Positions 52,739 through 61,835 of a stretch of DNA of 64,000 nucleotides are shown in pieces (the first letter of the stretch is position 1; each line of letters starts with the position of its first letter). This stretch comes from Bacillota bacterium (GTDB taxonomy: Bacteria > Bacillota > Clostridia > Christensenellales > SZUA-584). The DNA lies in assembly GCA_023460085.1 (NCBI GenBank), contig JAEWRI010000031.1:1-64000 (forward strand), written 5' to 3'. Both the position numbers and the translations under genes were made by a program. The notes beneath the pieces were generated by a model. That model made no database searches, had not been told where the DNA came from, and saw only the letters and a list, made by a program, of their open reading frames with translations.

Positions 52739-53169
52739 AGCTCTCCCGAAGGCATATGGATACCATCGTGGCGCATGCACGTATTGGGCTACCCCATGAG
52801 GCCTGTGGATTGCTGGCAGGGGAACGCTGTAATAATGAGCGCATCGTACGCAAGGTATATGCACTGACCAACACGGACGCCTCGGCGGAGCATTTTTCGA
52901 TGGACGCGCGGGAGCAGTTTCGGGCAATTGCCGATATGCGCAGTTTGGGACTGGAGTTGCTGGGCAATTTTCACAGCCATCCGGCAACGCCTGCGCGGCC
53001 TTCGCAGGAGGATATTAAGCTGGCGTTCGACCCGTCACTCAGCTACGCGATTATTTCGTTGATGGAGTCGGAACCCGGGCTGAAGAGCTTCCGTGTCCAG
53101 CAGGGCACCGCACGGGAAGAGGATATTGTGGTTTTTGAAGATGAGGACGAACCGGATCGCACAACGTGA
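52732..53169 (+). CDS. JAMM/MPN metalloprotease (second)
   Basis: 145 residues. Catalytic Glu in PHEACGLLAG and zinc motif HSHPATPARPSQED are complete. It overlaps the ThiS-like gene by 7 nt, pairing each sulfur carrier in this window with its own JAMM protease. The probable role is exposing the carrier's terminal glycine or releasing the carried amino acid. The acidic C-terminus overlaps the kinase gene. Confidence 0.9.
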   Translation: MLKLSRRHMDTIVAHARIGLPHEACGLLAGERCNNERIVRKVYALTNTDASAEHFSMDAREQFRAIADMRSLGLELLGNFHSHPATPARPSQEDIKLAFDPSLSYAIISLMESEPGLKSFRVQQGTAREEDIVVFEDEDEPDRTT

Positions 53170-54109
53170 GAAGGTATCTGCGGTTGCTGCACGGCATCGA
53201 ACCGTGCGGCTGATAATTGCTGCTGTGCTTTTTACCGGTATTGCGGTGCTGGTTTTTTGTTTGTCCGTAAAAGCCGGACTGGGGCTGGTGGTGGGTGTGG
53301 TGCTGGGTATGGCGGTTTCAGCGGCTTTGCCAGTAGGCACCTGGCTGGCGGCTTGCCGGTCGGGTAAGACGCCTGCACCGAAAACCGGGCCGGATGAGTT
53401 TACACAGACACTGATGCAGGCCAACAGCGAGCTTTCATCGTTCAACTATACCATCTCTCACGAAATCAAAGCGCCCGTGCGTGCCATCGACGGGTATGCG
53501 CGCATCTTCCTCGAAGATTACGGCGGCAGTCTGGATGCCGAAGGCCGTGGGTTGATTGAGAACATTCGCGGAATTACCAGGGAAACCATTGCGCTGGCTG
53601 ACAAGCTGCTGGAATACACGCGATTCATGCGCGAACAACCGTGCAGCGAGGTGGTGGATTTACAGGTCATCGTACATGAGGTGTTCATGAGTTTGCACGC
53701 GGCGGAGGGCGCGGATATCACGCTGCGTTTTGAGACGCCGCTGCCGCATGTGTTGGGCGACCGTGTATTGCTGCGCCAGGCATATGCCAACATACTTTCC
53801 AACGCGCATAAATTTACGCGGGGAAAGGTCGGAGGTACGATCACCGTCGGGTTCGGCGGCGCGGCGGGAGAGGACGTCTTCTTTGTCCGGGACAATGGCG
53901 CCGGTTTCGACATGGCCTTTTCGCAAAACCTGTTCGGTGTGTTTCAGCGAATGCATACGGCGGATGAATTCGAGGGCAGCGGGCTGGGACTCGCGATTGT
54001 GCGGAAAATCATACTGATGCATCAGGGGCGCGTGTGGATTACCGGCGAGGTCGGTAAGGGGGTGACGGTGTGTTTCACGCTGCCGACCGAGAAAATATTG
54101 AAAGCGTAA
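53141..54109 (+). CDS. Membrane-bound sensor histidine kinase
   Basis: 322 residues. Two membrane helices (~22-43 and 47-70) with almost no external loop, then dimerisation helix with H107 (SHEIKAPV), and the ATPase domain with N box (NILSNAHKFTRG), G1 DNGAGF and G2 GSGLGLAI. The absence of a sensor loop suggests sensing within the membrane or through a partner. Likely partners are the receiver at 51212 or the AraC-type regulator at 60740. Start 53141 is tentative; it overlaps the JAMM gene. Confidence 0.88.
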   Translation: MRTNRIAQREKVSAVAARHRTVRLIIAAVLFTGIAVLVFCLSVKAGLGLVVGVVLGMAVSAALPVGTWLAACRSGKTPAPKTGPDEFTQTLMQANSELSSFNYTISHEIKAPVRAIDGYARIFLEDYGGSLDAEGRGLIENIRGITRETIALADKLLEYTRFMREQPCSEVVDLQVIVHEVFMSLHAAEGADITLRFETPLPHVLGDRVLLRQAYANILSNAHKFTRGKVGGTITVGFGGAAGEDVFFVRDNGAGFDMAFSQNLFGVFQRMHTADEFEGSGLGLAIVRKIILMHQGRVWITGEVGKGVTVCFTLPTEKILKA

Positions 54110-54120
54110 CGGAGGGCGGA

Positions 54121-54759
54121 ATGGCACATTTCCCGATATTCATCGATTTAAACGGCAAGCGCGTTGTCGTGGTGGGCGGCGGCGCGGTGGCTGCGCGCAA
54201 GGCCGAGACGCTGGCGGATTTCGGCGCTGTGGTCGTCGTAATTGCGCCTGAATTTTCGCTGGTTATGACGGCGCTCGCGCGGCGGAGGAACATCGCGCTG
54301 ATTCTGCGCCCCTACGCGGGGGAACGGGATATCCACGGCGCGGCGTTGGCTGCGGCGGCCACCGACGACTGCATGCTGAACGAGCGGGTATTCAAGGACG
54401 CGCAGGTGGCAGGAATACCGGTGAACGTGGCGGACGACCCGTCGCTGTGCACGTTCATCTTTCCGGCGGTGGTGCGCCGGGGAGAGCTGGTAGCCGGACT
54501 GACATCATCCGGGCAATGTCCCGCGCTGACGGCGCGGCTGCGTATCTGGCTGGAAGCGGCATGGCCGCATTCTCTGGCGGAGACGCTGCGGGAGCTTGCA
54601 ATGCAAAGACGGCAGCTTATCGCTCAAATGACGGATGCGCGGCAGCGTGCACTGCAGATGGAGGCGATGGTGGATACTGCGCTTGGCAAAGGTGCCGGAC
54701 ACGCAATACCGGGCGCCAGCTTATATGTCACATCAACGGAGCGCACAGCCAGCAGCTGA
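54121..54759 (+). CDS. Precorrin-2 dehydrogenase (siroheme synthase N-terminal type)
   Basis: 212 residues. FPIFIDLNGKRVVVVGGGAVAARKAETL is the NAD-binding start of the CysG N-terminal/Met8 family, and FIFPAVVRRGELVAGLTSSGQCPAL is the active-site region. It oxidises precorrin-2 to sirohydrochlorin and may also insert iron. CGGAGGGCGGA precedes the ATG. The gene provides the last steps toward the cofactor of the sulfite reductase. Confidence 0.92.
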   Translation: MAHFPIFIDLNGKRVVVVGGGAVAARKAETLADFGAVVVVIAPEFSLVMTALARRRNIALILRPYAGERDIHGAALAAAATDDCMLNERVFKDAQVAGIPVNVADDPSLCTFIFPAVVRRGELVAGLTSSGQCPALTARLRIWLEAAWPHSLAETLRELAMQRRQLIAQMTDARQRALQMEAMVDTALGKGAGHAIPGASLYVTSTERTASS

Positions 54760-54794
54760 GCGCCCCAACCTTTTGCTCATTGTACAACCGCATA

Positions 54795-54823
54795 TTGCAT
54801 TTCGGTTAGCCAATAAGTATAAT
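54795..54823 (+). promoter_or_regulatory. hemA promoter
   Basis: TTGCAT, 17-nt spacer, TATAAT, 37 nt before the hemA start codon. Confidence 0.7.
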
Positions 54824-54847
54824 AAACATATATGAATAATATGAAAA
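54824..54847 (+). promoter_or_regulatory. Shared AT-rich operator candidate (site c)
   Basis: AAACATATAT-GAAT-AATATGAAAA, holding the perfect dyad CATAT-N7-ATATG at 54827-54843. It covers the predicted transcription start of the siroheme/heme operon and touches the AAAAAGGAGG ribosome site. Confidence 0.55.
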
Positions 54848-54860
54848 AGGAGGCGTTGCT

Positions 54861-56051
54861 ATGCGCCTGCTGTCAGTGGAAATTGACCACACTGCGCCGC
54901 TCGCATTGCGCGAACGTTTTGCTTTTTCCGAGCGGGAAACGGAACAAGCCGTCGGCGCGGCATGCGCGCAGCCGGGTGTAAGCGGCAGCGCCTTGCTTTC
55001 CACCTGCAATCGTACGATGCTGTGCCTGTCCGTGTCTGATGAGTTCCGCATAGTGCCGGAAACGCTGCTGTGCACGCTGCGCGGCTTGAAAACTGAGGCG
55101 ACGAGATATATTGCCGTAAAAGAGGGCGCAGCTGCTGCGCGCCGCTTGTTCGAAACCACATGCGGCCTGCGTTCAAGGCTGCGTTTTGAGGAACAAATCA
55201 TATCGCAGGTGCGGCAGGCACTTGCGATATCCCATCGGGCGGGGTGCACGGACGAATATATTGAGCGGCTCTTTCAGAGTGCGGTGGCTTGCGGGAAAAA
55301 GGCCAGAGCCACGGTGCCGGTGAAGCCGGGTGATGCCTCCAAGCAGATATTGGAGGTCATTCGCTCTGCTTTTCCATCGGTAGAGGGACTGCGCTGTCTC
55401 GTTATCGGCAGCGGGCAGATGGGCAGGCTCACCGCACAGACACTGAACGCACAGGGTGCGCGTGTGATGGTAACCACACGGCAGTACCACTACGGGTGCA
55501 GTGTGGCACCGCAGGGCTGTGCCGCTGTACCGTATGAGCAGCGATGCACAGCGCTTGCAAATTCGGATGTTGCGGTGGGTGCCACGCGCAGCCCGCACTA
55601 TACGCTTACGATTGCACAGGCGGGCAATATTCTATCGGACGGCAGGCCAAGACTGCTCATCGACCTTGCGGTGCCGCGTGATTTTGAGCCCGGGCTGGGC
55701 GGCCTTGGCCGTACGCGGCTGGTCGATATCGACGCACTTTACGGAGGAACAGCAGATACTGAAACCAGCGCCGCGACTCTTCAGACGGGCTATATTGTTG
55801 ACGAAGCGGTAAGTGAATTCTCCCGGTGGCTTTCGCAGCGCTGGCAATTGCCATTGCTGCAGGCTGCGGCTGCCGCGGTGGCTGATAAGCTTAACCGGCA
55901 TACAGTGGACAGCCCAGACAGATATCACGAAGCGGCGGCTCAGGTGCTGCTGTCCCTGTTTTGTGAGCTGCAAAAAACCTGTGGCGACGCGCTGACCGAA
56001 CCCTTGAGCGCTTATGCGGAAAAGTACGGCGGAAAGGCAGCGCAGCCATGA
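54861..56051 (+). CDS. hemA: Glutamyl-tRNA reductase
   Basis: 396 residues. Catalytic Cys49 in LLSTCNRTM and the NADPH loop VIGSGQMGRLTAQTL are present, but several family-conserved stretches are loose (LSVEIDHTAPLALRERFAF; EEQIISQVRQA in place of EXQIXGQVK), so it is a divergent member. It reduces glutamyl-tRNA to glutamate semialdehyde, the first step of C5 tetrapyrrole synthesis. First gene of the operon. Confidence 0.9.
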   Translation: MRLLSVEIDHTAPLALRERFAFSERETEQAVGAACAQPGVSGSALLSTCNRTMLCLSVSDEFRIVPETLLCTLRGLKTEATRYIAVKEGAAAARRLFETTCGLRSRLRFEEQIISQVRQALAISHRAGCTDEYIERLFQSAVACGKKARATVPVKPGDASKQILEVIRSAFPSVEGLRCLVIGSGQMGRLTAQTLNAQGARVMVTTRQYHYGCSVAPQGCAAVPYEQRCTALANSDVAVGATRSPHYTLTIAQAGNILSDGRPRLLIDLAVPRDFEPGLGGLGRTRLVDIDALYGGTADTETSAATLQTGYIVDEAVSEFSRWLSQRWQLPLLQAAAAAVADKLNRHTVDSPDRYHEAAAQVLLSLFCELQKTCGDALTEPLSAYAEKYGGKAAQP

Positions 56052-56947
56052 CGCGCGAGATACGCGTGGGCAGCCGCAAAAGCGAGCTGGCAATGATACA
56101 GTCGCGTCTGGTGATGAACGCCATTGCGCAGCGGCATCCGGAGATACGGCTGACGCTTGTCACGATGGATACGCTGGGCGATATCGACCAGAAACGCCCT
56201 ATCGAAAGCGAAGACGGCAAGGCGTTGTTCACCGATACGCTGGAAGCGGCGCTGCGCGCCGGAGTCATTGATTTGTGCGTACACAGTTTGAAGGATATGC
56301 CGGTAGCCGGGCCTGAGGATTTGCATGTGGCGGCGTATTCCCAGCGCGCTGACCCGAGGGACGCGCTGATATTGCCGCGGAACCAACCGTTTGCCGGGTT
56401 TGACGCGCTGGCCGGAGCGGCGGTGGGATGCTCCAGCGCGCGGCGGCGGGCGCAGCTGCGCGATATCGCGTCGGAACTCAATAAGGCGGAGATACGCGGC
56501 AACGTGCCCACGCGCCTCAAAAAGCTGGACGGCGGACAGTACGGCGCAGTGGTGCTGGCCATGGCGGGGCTGGAACGCCTGGGGCTTGCATACCGGGCCA
56601 GCCGCGTCTTCAACACGGACGAAATGGTGCCTGCCGCGGGACAGGGTATACTCGCGGTGCAGGCGCGGCGCGGGGACGAAACAGCGTTTTTGGATGCGGT
56701 GAACGATGATGATGCAGCGCTGGCTGCGAAAGCGGAGCTTGCGGTGATGCGTTTTCTGGAGGGCGGCTGCAGCGTTCCTGCTGCCGCATATGCCGAACCG
56801 GCGGGACAGGAACTGCGCATCAAAGGCATGCTGTCCAACGGCAAAACGGTGTTTCGCACAGCTGTCAGCGGGCATCGGGATGAAGCGGAAGCGTTGGCAG
56901 CAGCGCTGGCGGCGCGGCTGAAAAAGGGGGTGAGCGGCGTTGGCTGA
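56048..56947 (+). CDS. hemC: Porphobilinogen deaminase (hydroxymethylbilane synthase)
   Basis: 299 residues: IRVGSRKSELAMIQS, the SLKDMPV loop, RDALI and the cofactor-bearing Cys in LEGGCSVPAAAYAE. It polymerises four porphobilinogens into hydroxymethylbilane. The start overlaps the hemA stop by 4 nt. Confidence 0.95.
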   Translation: MTREIRVGSRKSELAMIQSRLVMNAIAQRHPEIRLTLVTMDTLGDIDQKRPIESEDGKALFTDTLEAALRAGVIDLCVHSLKDMPVAGPEDLHVAAYSQRADPRDALILPRNQPFAGFDALAGAAVGCSSARRRAQLRDIASELNKAEIRGNVPTRLKKLDGGQYGAVVLAMAGLERLGLAYRASRVFNTDEMVPAAGQGILAVQARRGDETAFLDAVNDDDAALAAKAELAVMRFLEGGCSVPAAAYAEPAGQELRIKGMLSNGKTVFRTAVSGHRDEAEALAAALAARLKKGVSGVG

Positions 56948-58451
56948 CGGTATGGGTAAGGTTTGGCTCGTGGGCGCAGGGCCGGGCGCAGCAGGCCTGC
57001 TGACGGTAAAAGGAAGGCGGGTGCTGGACGAAGCCGACGTGATCGTACACGACGCGTTGGTCTCCGACGAGCTGCTCAGCGGGCTGCCTTCCCAAAAGCT
57101 AATTTCCGTAGGCAAACGCGCCGGATATCATCCGGTGTCGCAGCCGCAGATCAACGATTTGCTCATCCGCGAAGCGAGGAACGGAAAACGTGTGGTGCGG
57201 CTGAAGGGCGGTGATCCGTTCGTATTTGGGCGCGGCGGAGAGGAAATGCTGGCGCTCAGCGAGGCCGGAATCCCGGTTGAAATGGTACCGGGCATATCAT
57301 CGGCGCTGGCTGTGCCGGCATACTCCGGGGTTCCGGTGACACACCGCGGGTTGAGCGCGCTCGTGCACATCCTCGCTTGGCATGGAGAAGCATCCCCGCC
57401 CTCCATCAAAACACTCGAAGCGCTGGCGGCTTCCGGCGGGACTTTGGTGATCCTGATGGGGGCGCAGTCCTCGGCGGAAGTCGGAGTGCAGCTGATCACA
57501 GCGGGATACAGGCCGTCACAGGTTGCGATGATTATCGAAAACGGAACCACCTGCCGCCAACGCGAAACTACGCTGACGCTTCGGGAGATGGCTTTCAGCG
57601 TAAACCGGGAGACGGTCAAGGCGCCTGCCGTCATCGTGGTCGGAGAGGTATGCGAATTGAGCGGCGCATTGTCGTGGGTGCGCGGAATGCCGCTGTTCGG
57701 CGTACGGGTCGTGGTGACGCGTCCCCGGCCGCAGAACGATGCGCTGTGCGAAAAGCTGCGAGGGCTGGGCGCGGAGGCCATCTCGTTTCCGTGCATTGAA
57801 ACCGTAGCGGTAAGGGTGGAAGTGGATAAGCTGGCGGCAGTGCGCGGTTATGCGTGGCTGGCATTTACCAGTGCGGCGGGCGTGGAGGCGTTCTTCGGCT
57901 CGCTGCTCGACGCGGGGATGGACAGCCGCCTGCTCGCAAATACACGCGTCGCGGCAATCGGCCCGGCCACGGCGGAAGCGCTGCGCAGCCGGGGTATCCT
58001 GCCCGACTATGTGCCGCAGACGTACGACGCGCACAGCCTGGGCACAGGGCTGGTGGAGCGCATGGAAAGGAGCGGGCGCGTACTGCTTGTCCGCGCCGAA
58101 CAAGGCTCCGAAGAGCTGGCGGCGGCGCTTTTATCTGAAGGTATAGAATACGACGAGCTGCCCGTATACCGGACGAAGCCGGTGGAGGAAGTGGCGGCGG
58201 ATATCGTACAGCAGGGGCGCTTTGACTATGTGCTGTTTGCGAGCGCTTCCACGGTGTGCGCCTTTGTGCAGCGGGTACCGGACATCAATTTTGCAGAAGT
58301 GCACGCGGTGTGCATCGGCGAGCCGACTGCGCAGGAGGCGCGGGCGCGTGGCATGCGCGTCACCGTGGCGCGGCAAGCCACTGCGGAAGGGCTGTGCGAC
58401 GCACTGGTCACGCTGAATCGGAAAGGATATGAGTATGGAGAGGGAATTTAG
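56940..58451 (+). CDS. Fused uroporphyrinogen-III C-methyltransferase / uroporphyrinogen-III synthase
   Basis: 503 residues. The first ~245 are the SAM-dependent methyltransferase CobA/SirA (VWLVGAGPGAAGLLTVKG, RLKGGDPFVFGRGGEE, YSGVPVTHRGLS). The rest is HemD-like (GVRVVVTRPRPQND, TSAAGVEAFF, LFASASTVCAF). The fusion, common in Clostridia, channels hydroxymethylbilane to precorrin-2, which favours siroheme over protoheme. TTG 56940 behind AAGGGGGTG is used; ATG 56952 is the alternative. Confidence 0.95.
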   Translation: MADGMGKVWLVGAGPGAAGLLTVKGRRVLDEADVIVHDALVSDELLSGLPSQKLISVGKRAGYHPVSQPQINDLLIREARNGKRVVRLKGGDPFVFGRGGEEMLALSEAGIPVEMVPGISSALAVPAYSGVPVTHRGLSALVHILAWHGEASPPSIKTLEALAASGGTLVILMGAQSSAEVGVQLITAGYRPSQVAMIIENGTTCRQRETTLTLREMAFSVNRETVKAPAVIVVGEVCELSGALSWVRGMPLFGVRVVVTRPRPQNDALCEKLRGLGAEAISFPCIETVAVRVEVDKLAAVRGYAWLAFTSAAGVEAFFGSLLDAGMDSRLLANTRVAAIGPATAEALRSRGILPDYVPQTYDAHSLGTGLVERMERSGRVLLVRAEQGSEELAAALLSEGIEYDELPVYRTKPVEEVAADIVQQGRFDYVLFASASTVCAFVQRVPDINFAEVHAVCIGEPTAQEARARGMRVTVARQATAEGLCDALVTLNRKGYEYGEGI

Positions 58452-59430
58452 TCTCATCAAACGCCCCAGACGGCTGCGCGTCAGCCCGGGTATACGCGCG
58501 ATGGTACGGGAGACGCGCGTCAGCCGGGACGCGCTCATCTATCCGCTGTTTGTGCGCGAGGGGCGCGGTATACTGGAGGATATCCCGTCGCTGGACGGTC
58601 AGAAGCGGTGCTCGCCCGATACGCTGCCATACCTTCTGGAGGACGTGCTCAAGGCGGGAGTGGGCGCGGTGCTCTTGTTCGGCTTGCCGGAACACAAGGA
58701 TGAGAAAGGCAGCGCGGCGTGGACACAGGACGGCTCGGTGCAGCAGGCCATACGTGAGGCCAAGGCCCGCTTTCCGGAACTGGTGGTCGTCACGGACGTA
58801 TGCCTGTGCGAATATACCAGCCACGGGCACTGTGGTGTGGTGCGTAACGGACATGTCGTGAACGACGAAACGCTGCCGCTGCTGTGCCGTACGGCACTGT
58901 CGCACGCGGAGGCGGGCGCGGATATCGTCGCACCGTCCGATATGATGGACGGGCGCGTGGGCGCGATACGGCAGGCGCTGGATGCAGCGGGCCTTGCCGA
59001 TACGGGCATCATGTCCTATGCGGTCAAATACGCTTCGGCGTTCTACGGGCCGTTTCGCGAGGCGGCAGACAGCGCTCCGGCATTTGGAGACCGGAAAAGT
59101 TATCAGATGGATTTTCATAACGCCCGGGAGGCAGTGCGGGAAGCGGCGTTAGATGTGGAGGAAGGCGCGGATATCCTCATGGTAAAGCCTGCGCTGGCAT
59201 ACCTCGATGTGGTGGCGCGTATATCGTCCGCGTTCGACCTGCCGGTAGCGGCATACAGTGTCAGCGGCGAATACGCGATGCTGCGAGCGGCAGCGAAGGC
59301 AGGCCTGCTGGACGAGGCGTCGGCGGCCTGCGAGGCGGCTGTGGGCGTGTTTCGCGCAGGCGCGTCAATACTGATTACGTATTACGCGCCGCAACTGGCC
59401 GGGTGGATAAAAGAAGGGAGGCTGGGCTGA
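58435..59430 (+). CDS. hemB: Delta-aminolevulinic acid dehydratase (porphobilinogen synthase)
   Basis: 331 residues. The zinc-binding cysteine cluster (TDVCLCEYTSHGHCG) and the two active-site lysines (SYAVKYASAFYG, and ILMVKPALAYLD) are present. It condenses two aminolevulinates to porphobilinogen. Of two close ATGs (58429, 58435) the second is better spaced from AAAGGA. It overlaps the end of the upstream fusion gene. Confidence 0.95.
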   Translation: MEREFSLIKRPRRLRVSPGIRAMVRETRVSRDALIYPLFVREGRGILEDIPSLDGQKRCSPDTLPYLLEDVLKAGVGAVLLFGLPEHKDEKGSAAWTQDGSVQQAIREAKARFPELVVVTDVCLCEYTSHGHCGVVRNGHVVNDETLPLLCRTALSHAEAGADIVAPSDMMDGRVGAIRQALDAAGLADTGIMSYAVKYASAFYGPFREAADSAPAFGDRKSYQMDFHNAREAVREAALDVEEGADILMVKPALAYLDVVARISSAFDLPVAAYSVSGEYAMLRAAAKAGLLDEASAACEAAVGVFRAGASILITYYAPQLAGWIKEGRLG

Positions 59431-60737
59431 TGTCGCGCTCCCAACGGCTTTTTGATGAGGCAAAGCAATATATTCCCGGCGGCGTGAACAGCCCCGTCCG
59501 GGCATTCGGCGCGGTGGGCGCGCACCCGCTGTTCATCCGCAGCGCGCAGGGGGCGCGTATCGAAGACGAAGACGGCAACACCTACATCGATTACGTGGGC
59601 TCGTGGGGCCCCGCGATTCTGGGACATGCGCATCCCGCCATCGTGGAGGCGGTGCGCGAGGCAGCGCTCTCAGGCCTCAGCTTTGGCGCGGCGACTGAGG
59701 CGGAAACGCAGATGGCGAAGCGCATCTGTGCGCTGGTGCCATCGGTCCATCAGGTGCGCATGACGAGCTCGGGCACGGAGGCGGTGATGAGCGCTATGCG
59801 GCTGGCGCGCGGCTTTACCGGAAGAGACAAGATCATAAAGTTCAGAGGCTGTTACCATGGGCACAGCGATTCCATGCTTGTTAAGGCGGGTTCCGGACTG
59901 TTGACGACAGGCCGGGCGAGCAGCGCGGGTGTTACCCGCGGTGTTGCACGCGATACGCTGGTCGCGCGCTTCAACGATATCGACAGCGTGGCGCAGCTTC
60001 TCAGGGCGAATCGGGGCCGCGTGGCGGCGGTGATTGCGGAGCTGGTGCCTGCCAACATGGGTGTGCTGCTACCGCGCGAGGGCTTCTGGCAGGAGGTAGC
60101 GGCGCTGTGCAGGCAGCATGGAGTACTGTTCATCGCAGACGAGGTGATTACTGGCTTTCGGTTGGGTACGGGCGGCGCGCAGGCGCTGTACGGCCTTATG
60201 CCGGACCTCACGGTGTTCGGCAAGGTGGTGGGCGGCGGCATGCCGGTGGGCGCATTCGGCGGCCGCGCGGATATCATGCACCATATTGCGCCGCTGGGCG
60301 GGGTTTATCAGGCAGGCACGCTGAGCGGCCATCCGCTCGCCATGGCGGCGGGCAACGCGCAGCTTATGCTGCTGGAGTCGCAGCCGGAAATTTATACGCG
60401 CCTTGAGACGCTTACGCAGCGACTGGCGGACGGTCTATGGGCTATTATACGTCGGCTGGGTTTGGAAGTGACCGTGAACCATATCGGTTCGCTGCTCAGC
60501 GTGTTCTTCGCGGAAGGGCCGGTTATGGATGACATTGATTCGCGCCGCTGCGATACGGAAGCATACGCGCGATATTTTAATGCCATGCTGCGTGGCGGCA
60601 TTTATCTCGCGCCGTCGCAGTTTGAAGCGGCCTTCGTGTCTTCGGCGCACACGGAGGCGGATATCGACTGCACATTACGCGCAGCGGAGCAGGCGATGTC
60701 TCAAAAGGAGGATGAGGGCTTATCTATCGCACGCTGA
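59430..60737 (+). CDS. hemL: Glutamate-1-semialdehyde 2,1-aminomutase
   Basis: 435 residues. IPGGVNSPVRAF, SSGTEAVMSAMRLARG, ADEVITGFR and the PLP lysine in FGKVVGGGMPVGAFGG identify GSA aminomutase, which makes aminolevulinate from glutamate semialdehyde. The ATG shares a base with the hemB stop (TGATG), behind GGGAGGCTGGGC. Confidence 0.96.
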   Translation: MSRSQRLFDEAKQYIPGGVNSPVRAFGAVGAHPLFIRSAQGARIEDEDGNTYIDYVGSWGPAILGHAHPAIVEAVREAALSGLSFGAATEAETQMAKRICALVPSVHQVRMTSSGTEAVMSAMRLARGFTGRDKIIKFRGCYHGHSDSMLVKAGSGLLTTGRASSAGVTRGVARDTLVARFNDIDSVAQLLRANRGRVAAVIAELVPANMGVLLPREGFWQEVAALCRQHGVLFIADEVITGFRLGTGGAQALYGLMPDLTVFGKVVGGGMPVGAFGGRADIMHHIAPLGGVYQAGTLSGHPLAMAAGNAQLMLLESQPEIYTRLETLTQRLADGLWAIIRRLGLEVTVNHIGSLLSVFFAEGPVMDDIDSRRCDTEAYARYFNAMLRGGIYLAPSQFEAAFVSSAHTEADIDCTLRAAEQAMSQKEDEGLSIAR

Positions 60738-60739
60738 TT

Positions 60740-61771
60740 GTGGACGACCGCAGTATTTTCCTCATGGAACTGAAACGGTTGAAGGTATGGGGCCAATCTT
60801 CCGGTTTCGAAATATCCGGCGAGGCGGCCGACGGCGCGGAGGCGCTGAAAATGCTGCGCACGGGTCGCTACGATTTGGTCATTACGGATATCCGCATGCC
60901 GAAGCTTAATGGCATCCAGCTACTGCAGGCCATACGGGAGGAGGAGTTGTGCCCCTGTGTCGTGCTGCTGAGCGAGCACAGTGAGTTCGAGTACGCGCGC
61001 AAAGGCTTGGTGCTGGGCGCGTTCGACTATCTGATCAAGCCTGCGGAGGCTGCCGCCGTGGCCTCGCTGCTGGAACGTGTGGCACGCTTTCTAGTCCGTG
61101 GCGAAGAAAACCGTACATCCGGCGAACAGGCGGAAGACTACCCTGTTGCGGAGGAGCAGCGCATCATCGTGATGGTGGGACAACGCTCCGCATCGGTGCC
61201 TGAGCTGTTCGCAGAGACAGCAGCCAGCGTGCGCAATATCAGCGGCGGGAGCTACGCGGACGCCATTGTGCGCCGACTGTACATCAATATCGTCGCTGCG
61301 ACCTTCTTGCATTATGACTGGCTCGGGCTTTACATCGAAGCGCGGGACGCGGAAAGCCGCGCGCAGGCGCAGCCCGGAACGGATGGATTTACCGATGCCC
61401 TGCGGTATATATTCGACGGGATTGACCGGCTGCTGCCGACAGGCGCGCAGGGTGTGCTGCACAGCATCTGCCTGCAGATACTCAAACAGCCGGAGTCGGA
61501 AATCAGCCTCGCGGCGATGGCTTCGCAGTTTTATATGAACCATACTTATTTAAGCAACACGTTCCGCCAGAAGACGGGCATCCGTTTCAATGACTATCTG
61601 ACCTCTGTGCGCATGGCGCGTGCGAGGTATTTGCTGACGAACAGCGACATGCGCGTCTACGAAATCAGCGCGAATCTTGGTTATAAGGACACGGACTATT
61701 TCAACCGGCTGTTCAGGAAGTACAACGGGCAGACGCCGACGGAATGCCGAAATAATGCGCCGAAGGGATAA
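60740..61771 (+). CDS. AraC-type response regulator (YesN-like)
   Basis: 343 residues from GTG 60740. Receiver domain with phosphoacceptor Asp in LVITDIRMPKLNG, Ser/Lys in LLSEHSEF and YLIKPAE; a central region of ~120 residues; and a C-terminal two-helix-turn-helix AraC domain (SLAAMASQFYMNHTYLSNTFRQKTG, ISANLGYKDTDYFNRLFRKY). The receiver normally begins with a strand reading RTLIVDDR, which is encoded upstream of the GTG (frame open to 60716), so the true start may be a non-standard codon such as ATC 60722, 10 nt after AAAAGGAGG. Last gene of the siroheme operon. Confidence 0.88.
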   Translation: MDDRSIFLMELKRLKVWGQSSGFEISGEAADGAEALKMLRTGRYDLVITDIRMPKLNGIQLLQAIREEELCPCVVLLSEHSEFEYARKGLVLGAFDYLIKPAEAAAVASLLERVARFLVRGEENRTSGEQAEDYPVAEEQRIIVMVGQRSASVPELFAETAASVRNISGGSYADAIVRRLYINIVAATFLHYDWLGLYIEARDAESRAQAQPGTDGFTDALRYIFDGIDRLLPTGAQGVLHSICLQILKQPESEISLAAMASQFYMNHTYLSNTFRQKTGIRFNDYLTSVRMARARYLLTNSDMRVYEISANLGYKDTDYFNRLFRKYNGQTPTECRNNAPKG

Positions 61772-61787
61772 ACTGCTCGGCATATGC

Positions 61788-61821
61788 AAAAAAGCGAAGT
61801 GTTGCGGGAACTTCGCTTTTT
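61788..61821. terminator. Bidirectional terminator between the regulator and metK
   Basis: AGCGAAGT and ACTTCGCT form an 8-bp stem (61793-61817) flanked by AAAAAA on one side and TTTTT on the other, serving both convergent genes. Confidence 0.88.
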
Positions 61822-61835
61822 CGTTGTATATAATT

